Positions 17,968-28,268 of a DNA stretch of 64,000 nt are shown in pieces (position 1 is the stretch's first letter; every line of letters starts with the position of its first letter). The position numbers and the translations under genes are program-made. Source of the DNA: Cyanobium gracile PCC 6307 (lineage in GTDB: Bacteria; Cyanobacteriota; Cyanobacteriia; PCC-6307; Cyanobiaceae); NCBI RefSeq assembly GCF_000316515.1, contig NC_019675.1:2133964-2197963 (forward strand). The letters are read 5' to 3'. Below the pieces are notes generated by a model. That model made no database searches, had not been told where the DNA came from, and saw only the letters and a list, made by a program, of their open reading frames with translations.

Positions 17968-18707
17968 CAGCGCACCTGCACCTGCACCCAGTCGAGGGCC
18001 GAGACCGGCGCGATCAACTGCACCACCGCCTCCGGCGCCGGATCGGCATTGGCGTCCATGGTCTGGATCACGCCCACCGGCAGGTTGGGGGGCACCAGGG
18101 TGCTGGCGGGGGAGGTCACCACCACGTCACCGGGGCGGGCCTGGGGATCCTTCTCCAGGAAGCGCAGCAGGGGCCGGGCGGTGCCGATGCCGGTGAGCAG
18201 GCCGTGGTGCTGGGTGCGCCCCACCCAGACCCCGACCCGGCTGCTGGGGTCGGTCAGCAGGGTGACGGTGGCGGTGCTGGGGGTGACGCTCCCCACCAGA
18301 CCGACCAGGCCACCGGGGCCGAGCACAGCCTGCCCGGCCCGGATGCCGCTGAGGGCCCCCTGGCCGAGCAGCAGCTGGCGCCACCAGCCGGATCCCTCCC
18401 GGGAGATCACCGGCGCCGTCACCCGGTTGGGATTCTTCTGCTGCAGCTCCAGGAGCGAGCGCAGCCGCTGGTTGTCCCGCTCCAGCTGGGCCAGCCGGGC
18501 GCCGTCCTCCACCCGGCGGGCCGAGCGCAGCCATTCGGCCTGGGCGGTCCCCGGCCAGAAGGGCCGGCTGAGGAAGGCGTAGGCGTCGGTGAGCATGGCC
18601 CCCTTGCTGAGACGCACGGCCACGAGCGCCAGCAGCACCAGCAGCCAGGGCAGGAGGCGTCGCAGGGAGGAGCCGTCGACGAAGCGGAGCCAGCGCCAAG
18701 CCGGCAT
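17967..18707 (-). CDS. mreC: Rod shape-determining protein MreC
   Basis: Bitopic inner-membrane protein linking MreB filaments to periplasmic cell-wall enzymes. The 246-residue chain has one N-terminal membrane helix (about 16-32), a short coiled coil (AQLERDNQRLRSLLELQQ) and the two beta-domain repeats recognised by VTAPVISREG, GLVGLVGSVTPSTATVTLLTDPSS (split here as GLVGLVGSV and ATVTLLTDPSS) and SRVGVWVGR. It lies between mreB (5-base gap) and mreD (1-base overlap), the conserved order. Confidence 0.93.
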   Translation of the reverse strand: MPAWRWLRFVDGSSLRRLLPWLLVLLALVAVRLSKGAMLTDAYAFLSRPFWPGTAQAEWLRSARRVEDGARLAQLERDNQRLRSLLELQQKNPNRVTAPVISREGSGWWRQLLLGQGALSGIRAGQAVLGPGGLVGLVGSVTPSTATVTLLTDPSSRVGVWVGRTQHHGLLTGIGTARPLLRFLEKDPQARPGDVVVTSPASTLVPPNLPVGVIQTMDANADPAPEAVVQLIAPVSALDWVQVQVR

Positions 18708-18712
18708 CGGAC

Positions 18713-19759
18713 TCAGGCCGTCTGACGGGCGAATTCGGGGGTGTCGAGCACGCGCTCCAGCCGGCTGTAGTCCTCCAGGACCATGCCGCAGCCGTTGACC
18801 ACGCAGAGCAGGGGGTCCTCGGCCACGTGGGTGAGGATGCCGGTCTCGTGGCTGATGAGGTCGCAGATGCCGCGCACCAGGGCGCCGCCGCCGGCGAGCA
18901 TGATCCCCCGGTCGACGATGTCGGCCGCCAGTTCGGGAGGGGTGCGCTCCAGGGTGCGCTTGACCGCCTCCACGATCACGTTGAGCGGCTCGGCCATGGC
19001 TTCGCGGATGTCTCCGGCCCGGATGTTGATCGTGCGCGGCAGGCCGGAGAGCAGGTGCAGACCCCGCACGTCCATGGAGGTTTCGTCGTGGCCGTCGTCG
19101 GGGAAGGCGGAGCCGATGCGGATCTTGATGTCCTCGGCGGTGCGCTCGCCCACCACCAGGTTGTGGACCTTCTTGAGATAGACGCTGATGGCGTCGCTGA
19201 GCTCGTCGCCGGCCACCCGCACCGACTCGCTCAGCACGGTGCCGCCCAGGCTCAGCACGGCCACCTCGGTGGTGCCGCCGCCGATGTCGACGATCATCGT
19301 GCCCACCGGATCGGTCACCGGCAGACCGGCGCCGATGGCGGCCGCCACCGGCTCATCGATCAGGTGCACCTGCCGGGCCCCGGCCAGGCCGGCCTGATGC
19401 ACGGCCCGGCGCTCGACACCGGTGACGCCGCTGGGGATGCCGATCACCAGCCGCGGGGCGATCACGCCGCGGCCTTCGTTGCCCTTCTGGATGAAGCTCT
19501 TGATCATCTGCTCGGCGGCGTCGAAGTCGGCGATGACGCCGTCGCGCAGGGGCCGGATCGCCCGGATGTTGCCGGGGGTGCGGCCGAGCATCAGCTTGGC
19601 CTCCTCGCCCACCGCCAGGGGGGTGCCCCGCTCCAGATCGATCGCCACCACCGACGGCTCCTGCAGCACGATCCCTTTGCCCGAGACGTACATCAGCGTG
19701 TTGGCCGTCCCCAGGTCGATGCCGATGTCGCGGGAGAACTGGAAACGGCGGAAAAACAC
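18713..19759 (-). CDS. mreB: Rod shape-determining actin homologue MreB
   Basis: Actin-like ATPase that forms membrane-bound filaments directing rod growth. Actin-fold motifs are DIGIDLGTANTLMYV (phosphate 1), ADFDAAEQMI, IVDIGGGTTEVAV (phosphate 2) and the adenosine motif IMLAGGGALVRGI. About 348 residues, the family norm. The GTG at 19759 is preferred because AGAGG lies about nine bases upstream; a TTG at 19765 in the same frame would place that site too close. Divergent from ssb across about 160 bases; it heads the mreB-mreC-mreD unit. Confidence 0.96.
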   Translation of the reverse strand: MFFRRFQFSRDIGIDLGTANTLMYVSGKGIVLQEPSVVAIDLERGTPLAVGEEAKLMLGRTPGNIRAIRPLRDGVIADFDAAEQMIKSFIQKGNEGRGVIAPRLVIGIPSGVTGVERRAVHQAGLAGARQVHLIDEPVAAAIGAGLPVTDPVGTMIVDIGGGTTEVAVLSLGGTVLSESVRVAGDELSDAISVYLKKVHNLVVGERTAEDIKIRIGSAFPDDGHDETSMDVRGLHLLSGLPRTINIRAGDIREAMAEPLNVIVEAVKRTLERTPPELAADIVDRGIMLAGGGALVRGICDLISHETGILTHVAEDPLLCVVNGCGMVLEDYSRLERVLDTPEFARQTA

Positions 19760-19918
19760 GGGCAAGGCCTCTGGCAGCGGTCAATCATAGGTGGGGCATT
19801 CCCGACGGCCCCCCGGGAAGCCGGCGGGTGTGACAACCGGGACGAAGGGTGGAACGGAAAGGGAGAGGCCCCCGATCGGGGTGCCGCATCATTGATCCAT
19901 TCGTTCCAGGAGCACGCC

Positions 19919-20314
19919 ATGGGCGTCAATTCCATCACCCTCGTCGGCAGAGCCGGCCGCGACCCGGAGGTCCGCTACTTCGAATCCGGCAGCATGGTCG
20001 CCAACCTCACCCTGGCGGTGAACCGCCGCAGCCGCGACGACGAGCCCGACTGGTTCAACCTGGAGATCTGGGGCAAGCAGGCCCAGGTGGCCGCCGACTA
20101 CGTCCGCAAGGGTGCCCTGATCGGCATCATCGGCTCCTTCAAGCTCGACCGCTGGACGGACCGGGCCAGCGGCGAGGAGCGCAGCAAGCCGGTGATCCGC
20201 GTCGATCGGCTGGAGCTGCTCGGCAGCAAGCGGGACGCGGAGAGCGGCGGCGGCGGCAGCTTCGGGGGCGGCTTCGGCGGCGGTGAGCCGAGCGAGGAGG
20301 AAGTGCCGTTCTGA
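19919..20314 (+). CDS. ssb: Single-stranded DNA-binding protein
   Basis: A 131-residue SSB with one OB-fold (MGVNSITLVGRAGRDPEVRY, split after residue 20; NWFNLEIWGKQ-type segment DWFNLEIWGKQAQVAADYV) and a Gly-rich linker of FGGGFGGG type leading to the acidic tail SEEEVPF, the hook for DNA-repair partners. AGGAG lies eight bases before the ATG. A strong terminator follows at 20,394. Such short SSBs are one of two or more in many cyanobacteria. Confidence 0.95.
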   Translation: MGVNSITLVGRAGRDPEVRYFESGSMVANLTLAVNRRSRDDEPDWFNLEIWGKQAQVAADYVRKGALIGIIGSFKLDRWTDRASGEERSKPVIRVDRLELLGSKRDAESGGGGSFGGGFGGGEPSEEEVPF

Positions 20315-20393
20315 GGCTTTCGGGCCGGATCTGAAGCCTGGGGGCTTGTGCCAGTGGCCCAGCCGGGTTATCAAGCGTCCTGAAGCCAGAGAA

Positions 20394-20417
20394 GGCGCCC
20401 CACGGGGCGCCTTTTTT
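20394..20417 (+). terminator. Rho-independent terminator of ssb
   Basis: GC-only hairpin GGCGCCC / GGGCGCC with a four-base CACG loop, followed by six T residues, 80 bases after the ssb stop. It separates ssb from the convergent dedA gene. Confidence 0.9.
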
Positions 20418-20456
20418 ACTGTCATGGACCGGGGCGGAGTGCCTGCGGGGCCCGGA

Positions 20457-21113
20457 TCAGGACCGGTGGCGGCTCTGCTTCCAGATCCGCAGCCCCAGCC
20501 ACGCGGCGCCCGCCAGCACGGCCAACACCAGCAACACCTTCACCACCTTGGCGGCGGGCTCGATCCAGAGCTCAACCTTGGTGTAGCTCTCCCCCAGCGC
20601 CAGCCCCGCCAGGGTCAGCAGCAGGGTCCAGATCAGGCTGCCGGCGGTGGTCCAGAGCAGGAAGGGGGTCATCGGCATCATCTCGATGCCGGCGGGCACC
20701 GAGATCAAGGTGCGGATGCCGGGCACCAGCCGGCCCCAGAACACCAGCGCCGTGCCATGACGACTGAACCAGCGGCGGCTGCGGCGCAGCTCCTGGGGGC
20801 TGATGCCGATCCAGCGGCCGTGGCGTTCGAGCCACTGCTCGATGCGCTCCTCATTCACCAGCCGGCCGATGCCGTACCAGGGAAGGGCGCCGAGCACCGT
20901 GCCCAGCAGGCCGGCCAGCACCACCGGCACCAGGGAGAGCTTGCCCTGATGCACAAAAAACCCCCCGAGCGGCATGATCAGCTCGGAGGGAATCGGGGGG
21001 AACAGGTTCTCCAGAAACATGGCCGCGAAGATCGCGCCATACCCTGCCGCCGGGTTGGCCTCCACCGCCGCCCCGATCATCTCGGGCAGCTTCTGGACCA
21101 GTTCGATCGCCAT
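20457..21113 (-). CDS. DedA-family membrane protein
   Basis: A 218-residue protein of the DedA/SNARE-associated superfamily, members of which move undecaprenyl phosphate or phospholipids across the membrane. The two family motifs are present: FLENLFPPIPSE near residue 34 and GRLVPGIRTLISVPAGIEMM near 126, with re-entrant and transmembrane helices around them. It stands just downstream of the GtrA/GtrB-like module, and undecaprenyl-phosphate recycling would fit that neighbour, although co-function is inferred only from position (135-base gap). Confidence 0.9.
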   Translation of the reverse strand: MAIELVQKLPEMIGAAVEANPAAGYGAIFAAMFLENLFPPIPSELIMPLGGFFVHQGKLSLVPVVLAGLLGTVLGALPWYGIGRLVNEERIEQWLERHGRWIGISPQELRRSRRWFSRHGTALVFWGRLVPGIRTLISVPAGIEMMPMTPFLLWTTAGSLIWTLLLTLAGLALGESYTKVELWIEPAAKVVKVLLVLAVLAGAAWLGLRIWKQSRHRS

Positions 21114-21248
21114 CGGGGCAGCCGGATCAGAGGCGCCAGTCTTCCACGACGGCCCGGACGCTGCCAGCAGCGCTCCACGCTTCCCCTGTGCAGCAGCCAG
21201 CCACAGACGGGGGGCTGGAACACCACGCCATGCGCCGCCGGCCCTGGC

Positions 21249-22148
21249 TCAGGGATAGGACAGATAGCGCAGATAGCGCATTTCGTAGCGGTTATTGGTG
21301 ATCTCCTTGAGGATCAGTCCCATGCCGATACTGGCCACGGACAGGGCGAGCAGCACCGAACAGGCGATCAGGGTGGGGAAGCGGGGCACCAGCCCGGTGG
21401 CCAGGTAGTCCTGGGCAACCGGAACCAACAGCAGCGAGGCCACAAGTCCGATCAGCCCGCCGAGCGCTACATAAAGGCGCAGTGGATACTCCCGGTGCAG
21501 CATGCGGATCGACAGCCAGAGAATCTTCAGGCCATCCCGCCATGTGTTGAGCTTGCTGACACTGCCGCGCCGTGGTCGGATCGTGACCGGCAGCGAGGCG
21601 GTGGGCAGAAGCATGCGTGCGCAGTAGATCTCGAGCTCGGCCTCGATCTCAAACTCCAGGCTGATGCAGGGGAAGGTCTTGATGAGGCGACGGGAAAAGA
21701 CCCGCAGACCACTGAAGACATCTTCACTGCGGACATCGAAGAGGGTCTGGAAAAAACGGGTGAACAGCTGGTTGCCAGCGTCATGGCCACGACGCTGACG
21801 AATATCGCCAAGCCGCCGTGTTCCCACCACCATGTCGCAACCCTCGTCGCGGACGAGGGCGATGGCGTCGGCAAGGATCTCCGTGCCATAGGTATCATCG
21901 CCGTCGATCATCACATAGATATCCGCCTCCACATCCCGGAACAGTCGTCGCATCGCATTTCCCTTGCCACGGCGCTCCTCACGCATGACTTCAGCACCGG
22001 CAGCCCTGGCCCGCTCAGCCGTGCCATCGGTGCTGGCGTTGTCACAGACAACGATGCGAGCAGAATGCAGCTGCTGCCGCAGCTTCATCACCACCTCATG
22101 GATGGAAGCCGCTTCATTGAAACAGGGGATCAGAACTGCAACATCCAT
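21249..22148 (-). CDS. GtrB/DPM1-like polyprenyl-phosphate glycosyltransferase (GT2)
   Basis: A 299-residue family 2 glycosyltransferase with N-terminal catalytic domain (VLIPCFNEAASIHEVV, VCDNASTDGT, and the metal motif MIDGDDTYG near residue 81) and two C-terminal membrane helices (about 218-240 and 250-275). This is the layout of bactoprenol glucosyltransferase GtrB and dolichol-phosphate mannose synthase relatives, which load a sugar onto undecaprenyl phosphate. It follows gtrA-like and GT-C-like genes on the same strand, so it probably makes the lipid-linked sugar used by that unit. The sugar is not predictable. Confidence 0.88.
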   Translation of the reverse strand: MDVAVLIPCFNEAASIHEVVMKLRQQLHSARIVVCDNASTDGTAERARAAGAEVMREERRGKGNAMRRLFRDVEADIYVMIDGDDTYGTEILADAIALVRDEGCDMVVGTRRLGDIRQRRGHDAGNQLFTRFFQTLFDVRSEDVFSGLRVFSRRLIKTFPCISLEFEIEAELEIYCARMLLPTASLPVTIRPRRGSVSKLNTWRDGLKILWLSIRMLHREYPLRLYVALGGLIGLVASLLLVPVAQDYLATGLVPRFPTLIACSVLLALSVASIGMGLILKEITNNRYEMRYLRYLSYP

Positions 22149-22231
22149 CCGCAGATCGCCATGTTTCGAAACAATCTAGTCGATACCACCTGTCTAGTCA
22201 ATCCGAACGTCAAAGGCGAAGAAACGGAAAC

Positions 22232-22666
22232 CTAAGAGGAAAAAACGAGATGCTTCTGGATCAGGTACGAAATCACCGGCAAAATGGGTATCATGAGCAG
22301 GGCCGCAAGGTTCTTGCTGATTCCATGGCCAGCCATCAGGGAGATTCCATACCAGTTCAGCCACCAGAGGAACAGGGCCATGAAGGCATAGCTAACAGCT
22401 GAACGGAGCGTGAAACCGGACACCTGAAACACCCCCTTCCCATAGAGATAGTAACCCAAGGCCATGTTCAACCCCTGACTGAGCAGGGTGGCCAGGCCGA
22501 TGGGCAGGATCAGCAACAGCCCCTGCAACATAAGGTTGGTCAGCAACACGTTCAGGGAGCCAACCATCAGGAATCGGCGCTTGCGGCCCAGACCCGGGGC
22601 CATCGGCGCAGAAGCTGCCTCGCCAAAACGGTCGTCCTCGTGTGGATGCGGCGCTCCACGTCTCAT
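22232..22666 (-). CDS. GtrA-family membrane protein (putative lipid-sugar flippase)
   Basis: A 144-residue protein with four hydrophobic helices starting at FLMVGSLNVLLTNLMLQGLL (split: FLMVGSLNVLLTNL), then the GtrA signature region LSQGLNMALGYYLYGKGVF and a final ISYLIQKHLVF. GtrA proteins are thought to flip undecaprenyl-phosphate-linked glucose. The ATG at 22666 is chosen because it forms ATGA with the upstream gene; a longer upstream reading is low in hydrophobicity and unlike the family. Confidence 0.85.
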   Translation of the reverse strand: MRRGAPHPHEDDRFGEAASAPMAPGLGRKRRFLMVGSLNVLLTNLMLQGLLLILPIGLATLLSQGLNMALGYYLYGKGVFQVSGFTLRSAVSYAFMALFLWWLNWYGISLMAGHGISKNLAALLMIPILPVISYLIQKHLVFSS

Positions 22667-24141
22667 GGCTTGGTGAGCCGCACATGGCAGGCCAGGGCGT
22701 CCTGAACATCTCCGCTCGTGCGATCCGGAGCCTTGGAGATGGGCCCCTTCCACAAGGCATACTTATCCAGACATTGCTGCTCTGATGGCAGGTTGTAAAA
22801 CACGTCGGGGGTCAGCAGACCCCGCGCACTGATCCACTCACCGGTGCGCGCCCAGAAGTAAACGGGCTGCAGGAAGGAGAAGACCAAAGTGAACCACAAC
22901 CCAGCCACAACCAACCAGCGCATCAGCTGTCGCAATCGCGAACCATCCCCACCCACAGCGACCAATGCCGTGGCGAATAGGGTTGACATGTAGTAACGCA
23001 GCTCCATCGATTGAGGCAGAACCATGAACAGCAGGCTCGTGATCAGCAGCCTTCGCCTCAGAATCAACACAGGGGTCAATGGAAGATGGAGTTTCCCCCT
23101 CCATCCGAAAACAGACAGGAAAGCACCCATCAACAAGGCAAGAAACAGCAGCCCATTAGAGCCGCCAGTGAGAATCCACGGATAGTCAGGAGCGGTGGGG
23201 AAATACTGCTTCCTGGGCAGATTATGGTTGTGCCAGCTTCTGGAAAAAGAAAAGCCCGCCTCGGAGCGAATGATTGGATCAACCTCAGTGACTGAAACCA
23301 CAAATGATGCCGCATTGGTGAGCAGGGGAAGTCTCGGAAGGTACTGGATCGGAGATGAGGTGGGCGGCTCAGTTCCACTCAGCCCCAGAATCCTGACTGG
23401 ATAAAATGGGTTTCCGAAGCGGGAAATATTCAGCAGCGGTTGGGCAAAGATGAGCACGGCGAGCAGGCTCGCCAATACAATCGATCCCCTCCGTGGATGC
23501 CACGGCTCTGATCTGCTGGAAGATTGATCTCGCCAGCGAAAGAACAGCGTCGCAATCAAAACAACCACGGCCATGAACAGGCCCTGGAATTTGACATTGG
23601 CGGCCAAGACCAAACACAGCAGGCCCAGAAGATCCCACCGCCTGATCCAGGCGGGCGGCCTGGGATCAGCCCCGGGTTCAGCAGCCGGCTGAAAAAGGCA
23701 GAGGGACGCTACCAGCACCATGGCGTTGACGAAGAAGTCCTGCAGAGAGGAGCGGAAACCGAACAGGGCGACGGGGAAGGTGAGACAGCAGCAGATCGCA
23801 AGAGCCGCGGAGATAGCAAGGAAACGTCGGCAGCTGTAAACCAGCAGCGCCAACGCAAGCAGATTGGGAACGATGAAAAGGCGGGGGTGGTACCAGGCCA
23901 GACCAGGCCCTAGAAGAATTCGCCAAAGGGAAGGGAAGCCCTGGTATCGACCTTCAGTGACATTCGTGAAATCAGGGAATCCTGGAAGATGCAGGAACCT
24001 TGCCGAATAAGGCAGGTGATACATCAACGAATCTGCCGGGAAAGCATCGAAGAGCAGCAGGGAAAGAAACAGCGCCGTGATCGACGCCGGCAGGGGATGC
24101 AAAAGCAGACTCAGCAGGCGGCGAACAGTGGCCAAGGTCAT
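22663..24141 (-). CDS. Polytopic membrane protein, possible GT-C glycosyltransferase
   Basis: About 492 residues with ten or so hydrophobic helices. After the first helix comes the acidic/polar stretch LFDAFPADSLMYHLPYSARF, reminiscent of the acidic loop of GT-C enzymes that take sugar from a polyprenyl phosphate outside the membrane; a polar C-terminal tail of about 70 residues ends the chain. I cannot name a family. Gene order with a GtrA and a GtrB-like protein makes the acceptor-specific transferase of a Gtr-type module the best reading. The ATG at 24141 is chosen because the ATG at 24195 would lie within the ahcY terminator. Confidence 0.6.
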   Translation of the reverse strand: MTLATVRRLLSLLLHPLPASITALFLSLLLFDAFPADSLMYHLPYSARFLHLPGFPDFTNVTEGRYQGFPSLWRILLGPGLAWYHPRLFIVPNLLALALLVYSCRRFLAISAALAICCCLTFPVALFGFRSSLQDFFVNAMVLVASLCLFQPAAEPGADPRPPAWIRRWDLLGLLCLVLAANVKFQGLFMAVVVLIATLFFRWRDQSSSRSEPWHPRRGSIVLASLLAVLIFAQPLLNISRFGNPFYPVRILGLSGTEPPTSSPIQYLPRLPLLTNAASFVVSVTEVDPIIRSEAGFSFSRSWHNHNLPRKQYFPTAPDYPWILTGGSNGLLFLALLMGAFLSVFGWRGKLHLPLTPVLILRRRLLITSLLFMVLPQSMELRYYMSTLFATALVAVGGDGSRLRQLMRWLVVAGLWFTLVFSFLQPVYFWARTGEWISARGLLTPDVFYNLPSEQQCLDKYALWKGPISKAPDRTSGDVQDALACHVRLTKP

Positions 24142-24165
24142 GGTGGACGAGTAAAACAACCAAAT

Positions 24166-24193
24166 AAAAAAGGCTGAACTTTTCAGCTCAGCC
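24166..24193 (-). terminator. Rho-independent terminator of ahcY
   Basis: On the minus strand a nine-pair stem (GGCTGA-G-CT with AG-T-TCAGCC, one G.U pair), GAAA loop, followed by six T residues, about 30 bases after the ahcY stop. It separates ahcY from the Gtr-like module on the same strand. Confidence 0.88.
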
Positions 24194-24221
24194 AATGAGA
24201 TTTACGCCGGAAGCGCTGCGC

Positions 24222-25664
<1,443 letters not shown>

Positions 25665-25677
25665 GAATGGGAAGCTC

Positions 25678-25691
25678 CCCGAAGGGAGGAC
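25678..25691 (-). promoter_or_regulatory. UUCG hairpin covering the ahcY ribosome binding site
   Basis: Read on the minus strand, CTCCC-TTCG-GGGAG is a perfect five-pair stem with a UUCG tetraloop. The GGGAG arm is the best Shine-Dalgarno, ten bases before the ahcY ATG. The same GGGAG can also pair with the downstream TTCCC, so two exclusive structures are possible. It does not match the SAH riboswitch pattern I know. Confidence 0.45.
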
Positions 25692-25755
25692 GAAGAAGTG
25701 GAAATATCTGCAGAGACGCCGAGGCTTCGGGCTCGCTGCGGGTCAATCTACATCG

Positions 25756-26274
25756 ATGGAATCCACTGACGCGATCGAGGTGTGCCATCTGGCGGACCCC
25801 ACCGCCACCGACGCCCTGGGGCGGCGGCTGGCGTCGCAGCTGCTCGCGGCTGGTGCCGCTGACGGTGCCCTGCTGCTGCTGCGGGGGGAGCTCGGGGCCG
25901 GCAAGACGTCCCTGGTGCAGGGGCTGGCCGCCGCCCTGGGCATCAGCGAGCCGGTCACCAGCCCCACCTTCGCCCTGGCCCAGCACTACGACACCGACAG
26001 CGGTTCCGACGCGGGCACCACGGCCCTGGTGCACCTGGATCTCTACCGGCTGGAGCCCGGCGCCGCAGCCGATGAACTGTTCGCCCAGGAGGAGGAGGAC
26101 GCCCGCGGCCTCGGCGCGGTGCTCGCGGTGGAGTGGCCCGAGCGGCTCAGCTTCCGGCCGGAAGGAGCCTGGGAGGTGGCGTTGAGCCACCGGGAGGATG
26201 GCAAGGGCCGCCTGGCCCGGATCACGCCGCCAGGCATCACCCCGCCGCGATCCTCGCCTGCAGCGCCGCGATGA
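25756..26274 (+). CDS. tsaE: tRNA threonylcarbamoyladenosine synthesis ATPase TsaE
   Basis: ATPase partner of TsaB/TsaD in forming t6A37 of ANN-decoding tRNAs. The 172-residue chain has Walker A GELGAGKTS (44-52), the switch region VTSPTFALAQHY and the downstream VHLDLYRLE motif, then EWPERL. The ATG at 25756 (MESTDAIEVC) fits the family length; reading from 25663 would add an uncharacteristic basic leader that overlaps the ahcY promoter region. It ends in a 38-base convergent overlap with mutY. Confidence 0.93.
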   Translation: MESTDAIEVCHLADPTATDALGRRLASQLLAAGAADGALLLLRGELGAGKTSLVQGLAAALGISEPVTSPTFALAQHYDTDSGSDAGTTALVHLDLYRLEPGAAADELFAQEEEDARGLGAVLAVEWPERLSFRPEGAWEVALSHREDGKGRLARITPPGITPPRSSPAAPR

Positions 26275-27415
26275 TGCGGGCGTTGGCGGCCGGGAAGGGG
26301 TAGCTGGAGAGCTGCTCGGGCGCCACCCAGCGCACCTGCTGGGAGGCCAGCGGCTGCGGCTCCCCCGAGCGCCAGCGGCAGAGATGCACCACGAAACGCA
26401 GCCGCTTGTGGCTGTAGGCGTGCTCAAGGGTGATCAGCTCCTCCCCCACCGTCACCTCGATGGCCAGCTCCTCGCGCAGCTCGCGCCGGATCGTCGCCTC
26501 GATCGCCTCGCCCGGTTCCTGCTTGCCCCCCGGGAACTCCCACAGCCCACCGAGCAGGCCCTCCGGCAGTCGCTGATCGATCAGCACCTGGCCCTGCTCG
26601 TTGCGCACCACCCCCACCCCGATCACCTGGAACGGCACGGGCGGAGGGGTGTCCTTCACGGGGAAGCGGCCGGGGTCGCCGGCAGCGTAGGCAGCGCAGT
26701 GCGGCTGCCACGGACAGGTGCCGCAGGCGGGCTGGCGGGGGGTGCAGACGCCGGCGCCCAGGTCCATCAGGGCCTGGTTGAAGGCGCGGGGCCGCTGCGG
26801 GTCGAGCAGGGTCTCGCTGAGCCGCCAGAACCCGGCCAGCTCCCGCTTCGGCGGAACCGGGTGGGCCACCAGCCGGGCCAGCACCCGCTGGGCGTTGCCG
26901 TCGAGGATCGCGAAGGGTCGATCGAAGGCGGAGGAGAGGATGCTGCCGGCGGTGCTGCGGCCGATGCCCGGCAAGGCCATCCAGCCCTCGAGCGTGCGCG
27001 GCCAGGGGTCGCCGTCACCCGCGCTGGAGAGCTGGGCGCCGGCGACGAGGTGCCGGGCCCCCGCGTGCAGCCGGCGGGCCCGGGCGTAGTAGCCCAGGCC
27101 CTGCCAGAGCATCAGCACGTCGTGCTCGCTGGCGGCGGCGAGGGCGGCGAGGGCGGGAAACGCCGCCATCCAGCGGTGCCAGTAGGGCAGCACCACCGCC
27201 AGCTGGGTCTGCTGCAGCATCACCTCGGCGACCCAGATCCCGTAGGCGGCCAGGGGTTCACCGGGCCCGGGGCGAGATCCGTCGCGGTGAAGCTTCCAGG
27301 GGATGTGGTGGCGTCCGTCCCGCTCCCACCAGTCGAGAAGGTGCCGGCGCAGTTCGGCGACACGAACCTGCAGGGACGACCCGTCGTCCGGCGGGAGGTG
27401 GAGCCGGTCAGCCAC
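26237..27415 (-). CDS. mutY: A/G-specific adenine glycosylase MutY
   Basis: Removes adenine mispaired with 8-oxoguanine. The 392-residue chain begins with GTG at 27415 and has the catalytic Glu in EVMLQQTQ (E64), helix-hairpin-helix LPGIGRSTAG (148-157), catalytic Asp in ILDGNAQRVL (D172), a 4Fe-4S cluster Cys set at 224, 231, 234 and 240, and a C-terminal Nudix-like domain that here keeps a full Nudix box (about 297-317, GGKQEPGE then RRELREEL). An intact Nudix box in a MutY suggests a MutY-MutT type fusion that could also hydrolyse oxidised nucleotides. Confidence 0.95.
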   Translation of the reverse strand: MADRLHLPPDDGSSLQVRVAELRRHLLDWWERDGRHHIPWKLHRDGSRPGPGEPLAAYGIWVAEVMLQQTQLAVVLPYWHRWMAAFPALAALAAASEHDVLMLWQGLGYYARARRLHAGARHLVAGAQLSSAGDGDPWPRTLEGWMALPGIGRSTAGSILSSAFDRPFAILDGNAQRVLARLVAHPVPPKRELAGFWRLSETLLDPQRPRAFNQALMDLGAGVCTPRQPACGTCPWQPHCAAYAAGDPGRFPVKDTPPPVPFQVIGVGVVRNEQGQVLIDQRLPEGLLGGLWEFPGGKQEPGEAIEATIRRELREELAIEVTVGEELITLEHAYSHKRLRFVVHLCRWRSGEPQPLASQQVRWVAPEQLSSYPFPAANARIIAALQARIAAG

Positions 27416-27427
27416 GCTCGAGGGACC

Positions 27428-28262
27428 TCATTCGCAGGGGCTGAGACCGAGCGCCACCCGGCCGGAGAATGTGGTCTGCCTGGCCCGCGGCAGCGGGTGG
27501 AACAGGCTCCCGTGGGCGTCCCGGTAGAGCCGCTCGAGCTCCGACGTCCGCATGTAGCCACGCCCGCCGCTCGCCTCGATGGCCAGGCGCACGGTGTCGA
27601 TGACGGCGTCCGCCAGGACGGCCTTGCGGCTCAGGGTCCGGCTCGAGATCGCATCGTCGTCGTTGGGGAAACCGAGGTCGGCCGCATCGGCGAACATCGC
27701 CCCCAGGAGATCGGAGGCCGTGATGTGGGCGTTGCCCATCTCTCCGAGCAGCTGGATGAGGTGCTGGTCGTGGCGGCCCTGAACAAGCCGTCGCGACTCG
27801 GCCACGGCGGCATCGGCCACCCCCACGTAGACGGCACAGATCAGGGGCATCGCCGCCGTCACGACAATGTTCCACACCGGGTGCCAGACGTCGGCGGGCC
27901 GCAGCAGCGACACGGCGGCATCCGGCACGAATACATCGTCGAGAACGATCGTGTGGGAGCCGGTGGCCCGCATCCCCATGGTGTCCCAGGTGCGCTGGAT
28001 GCCCACCCCTGGGGCGGAGCGGGGAATCGAGCAGTGGATCACGCCGGGGCCCTGCGGAGCGTCGTCCCAGCGGATGCTCGTCACGATGAGATCAGCGATC
28101 TCGCAGCCGCTGGCGGGGGCTTTCCGGGCGGTCACCCGGAAGCCGCCGTCGACCTTCCGGGCCCTGCCGTTGGAGCTCACCCAGTCGGAGGCGCCGGTGC
28201 TGACGAGCAGGGCGCCACCGGCCACACGGGAGAGGATGGCGGAGGCGTCCATGCCGTGGTTG
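27428..28262 (-). pseudogene. Acyl-CoA dehydrogenase, C-terminal part (interrupted by IS)
   Basis: Codes for about 277 residues of the middle and C-terminal domains of an acyl-CoA dehydrogenase: VSTGASDW (FAD side), GMRATGSHTIVLDDVFVP (the beta-domain signature MRATGS-x3-LDDVFVP) and the C-terminal helices with EASGGRGYMRTSELERLYRD. An ATG at 28252 could start a truncated product but the flavin and acyl-CoA binding N-terminal helices are missing, so it should be inactive. The missing part lies at 30,732-31,054 beyond the insertion element. Cyanobacteria generally lack complete beta-oxidation, so the gene is probably acquired. Confidence 0.88.
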
Positions 28263-28268
28263 AACTAA

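Noticed and set aside
16207-18582. Plus-strand open frame opposite the binding protein and mreD/mreC
   Set aside because: Crosses three real genes on the other strand, Gln/Gly/Pro-rich and without motifs.
20283-22235. Plus-strand open frame covering the ssb end, dedA and GT2 genes
   Set aside because: Passes through the ssb terminator and is antisense to two recognisable genes.
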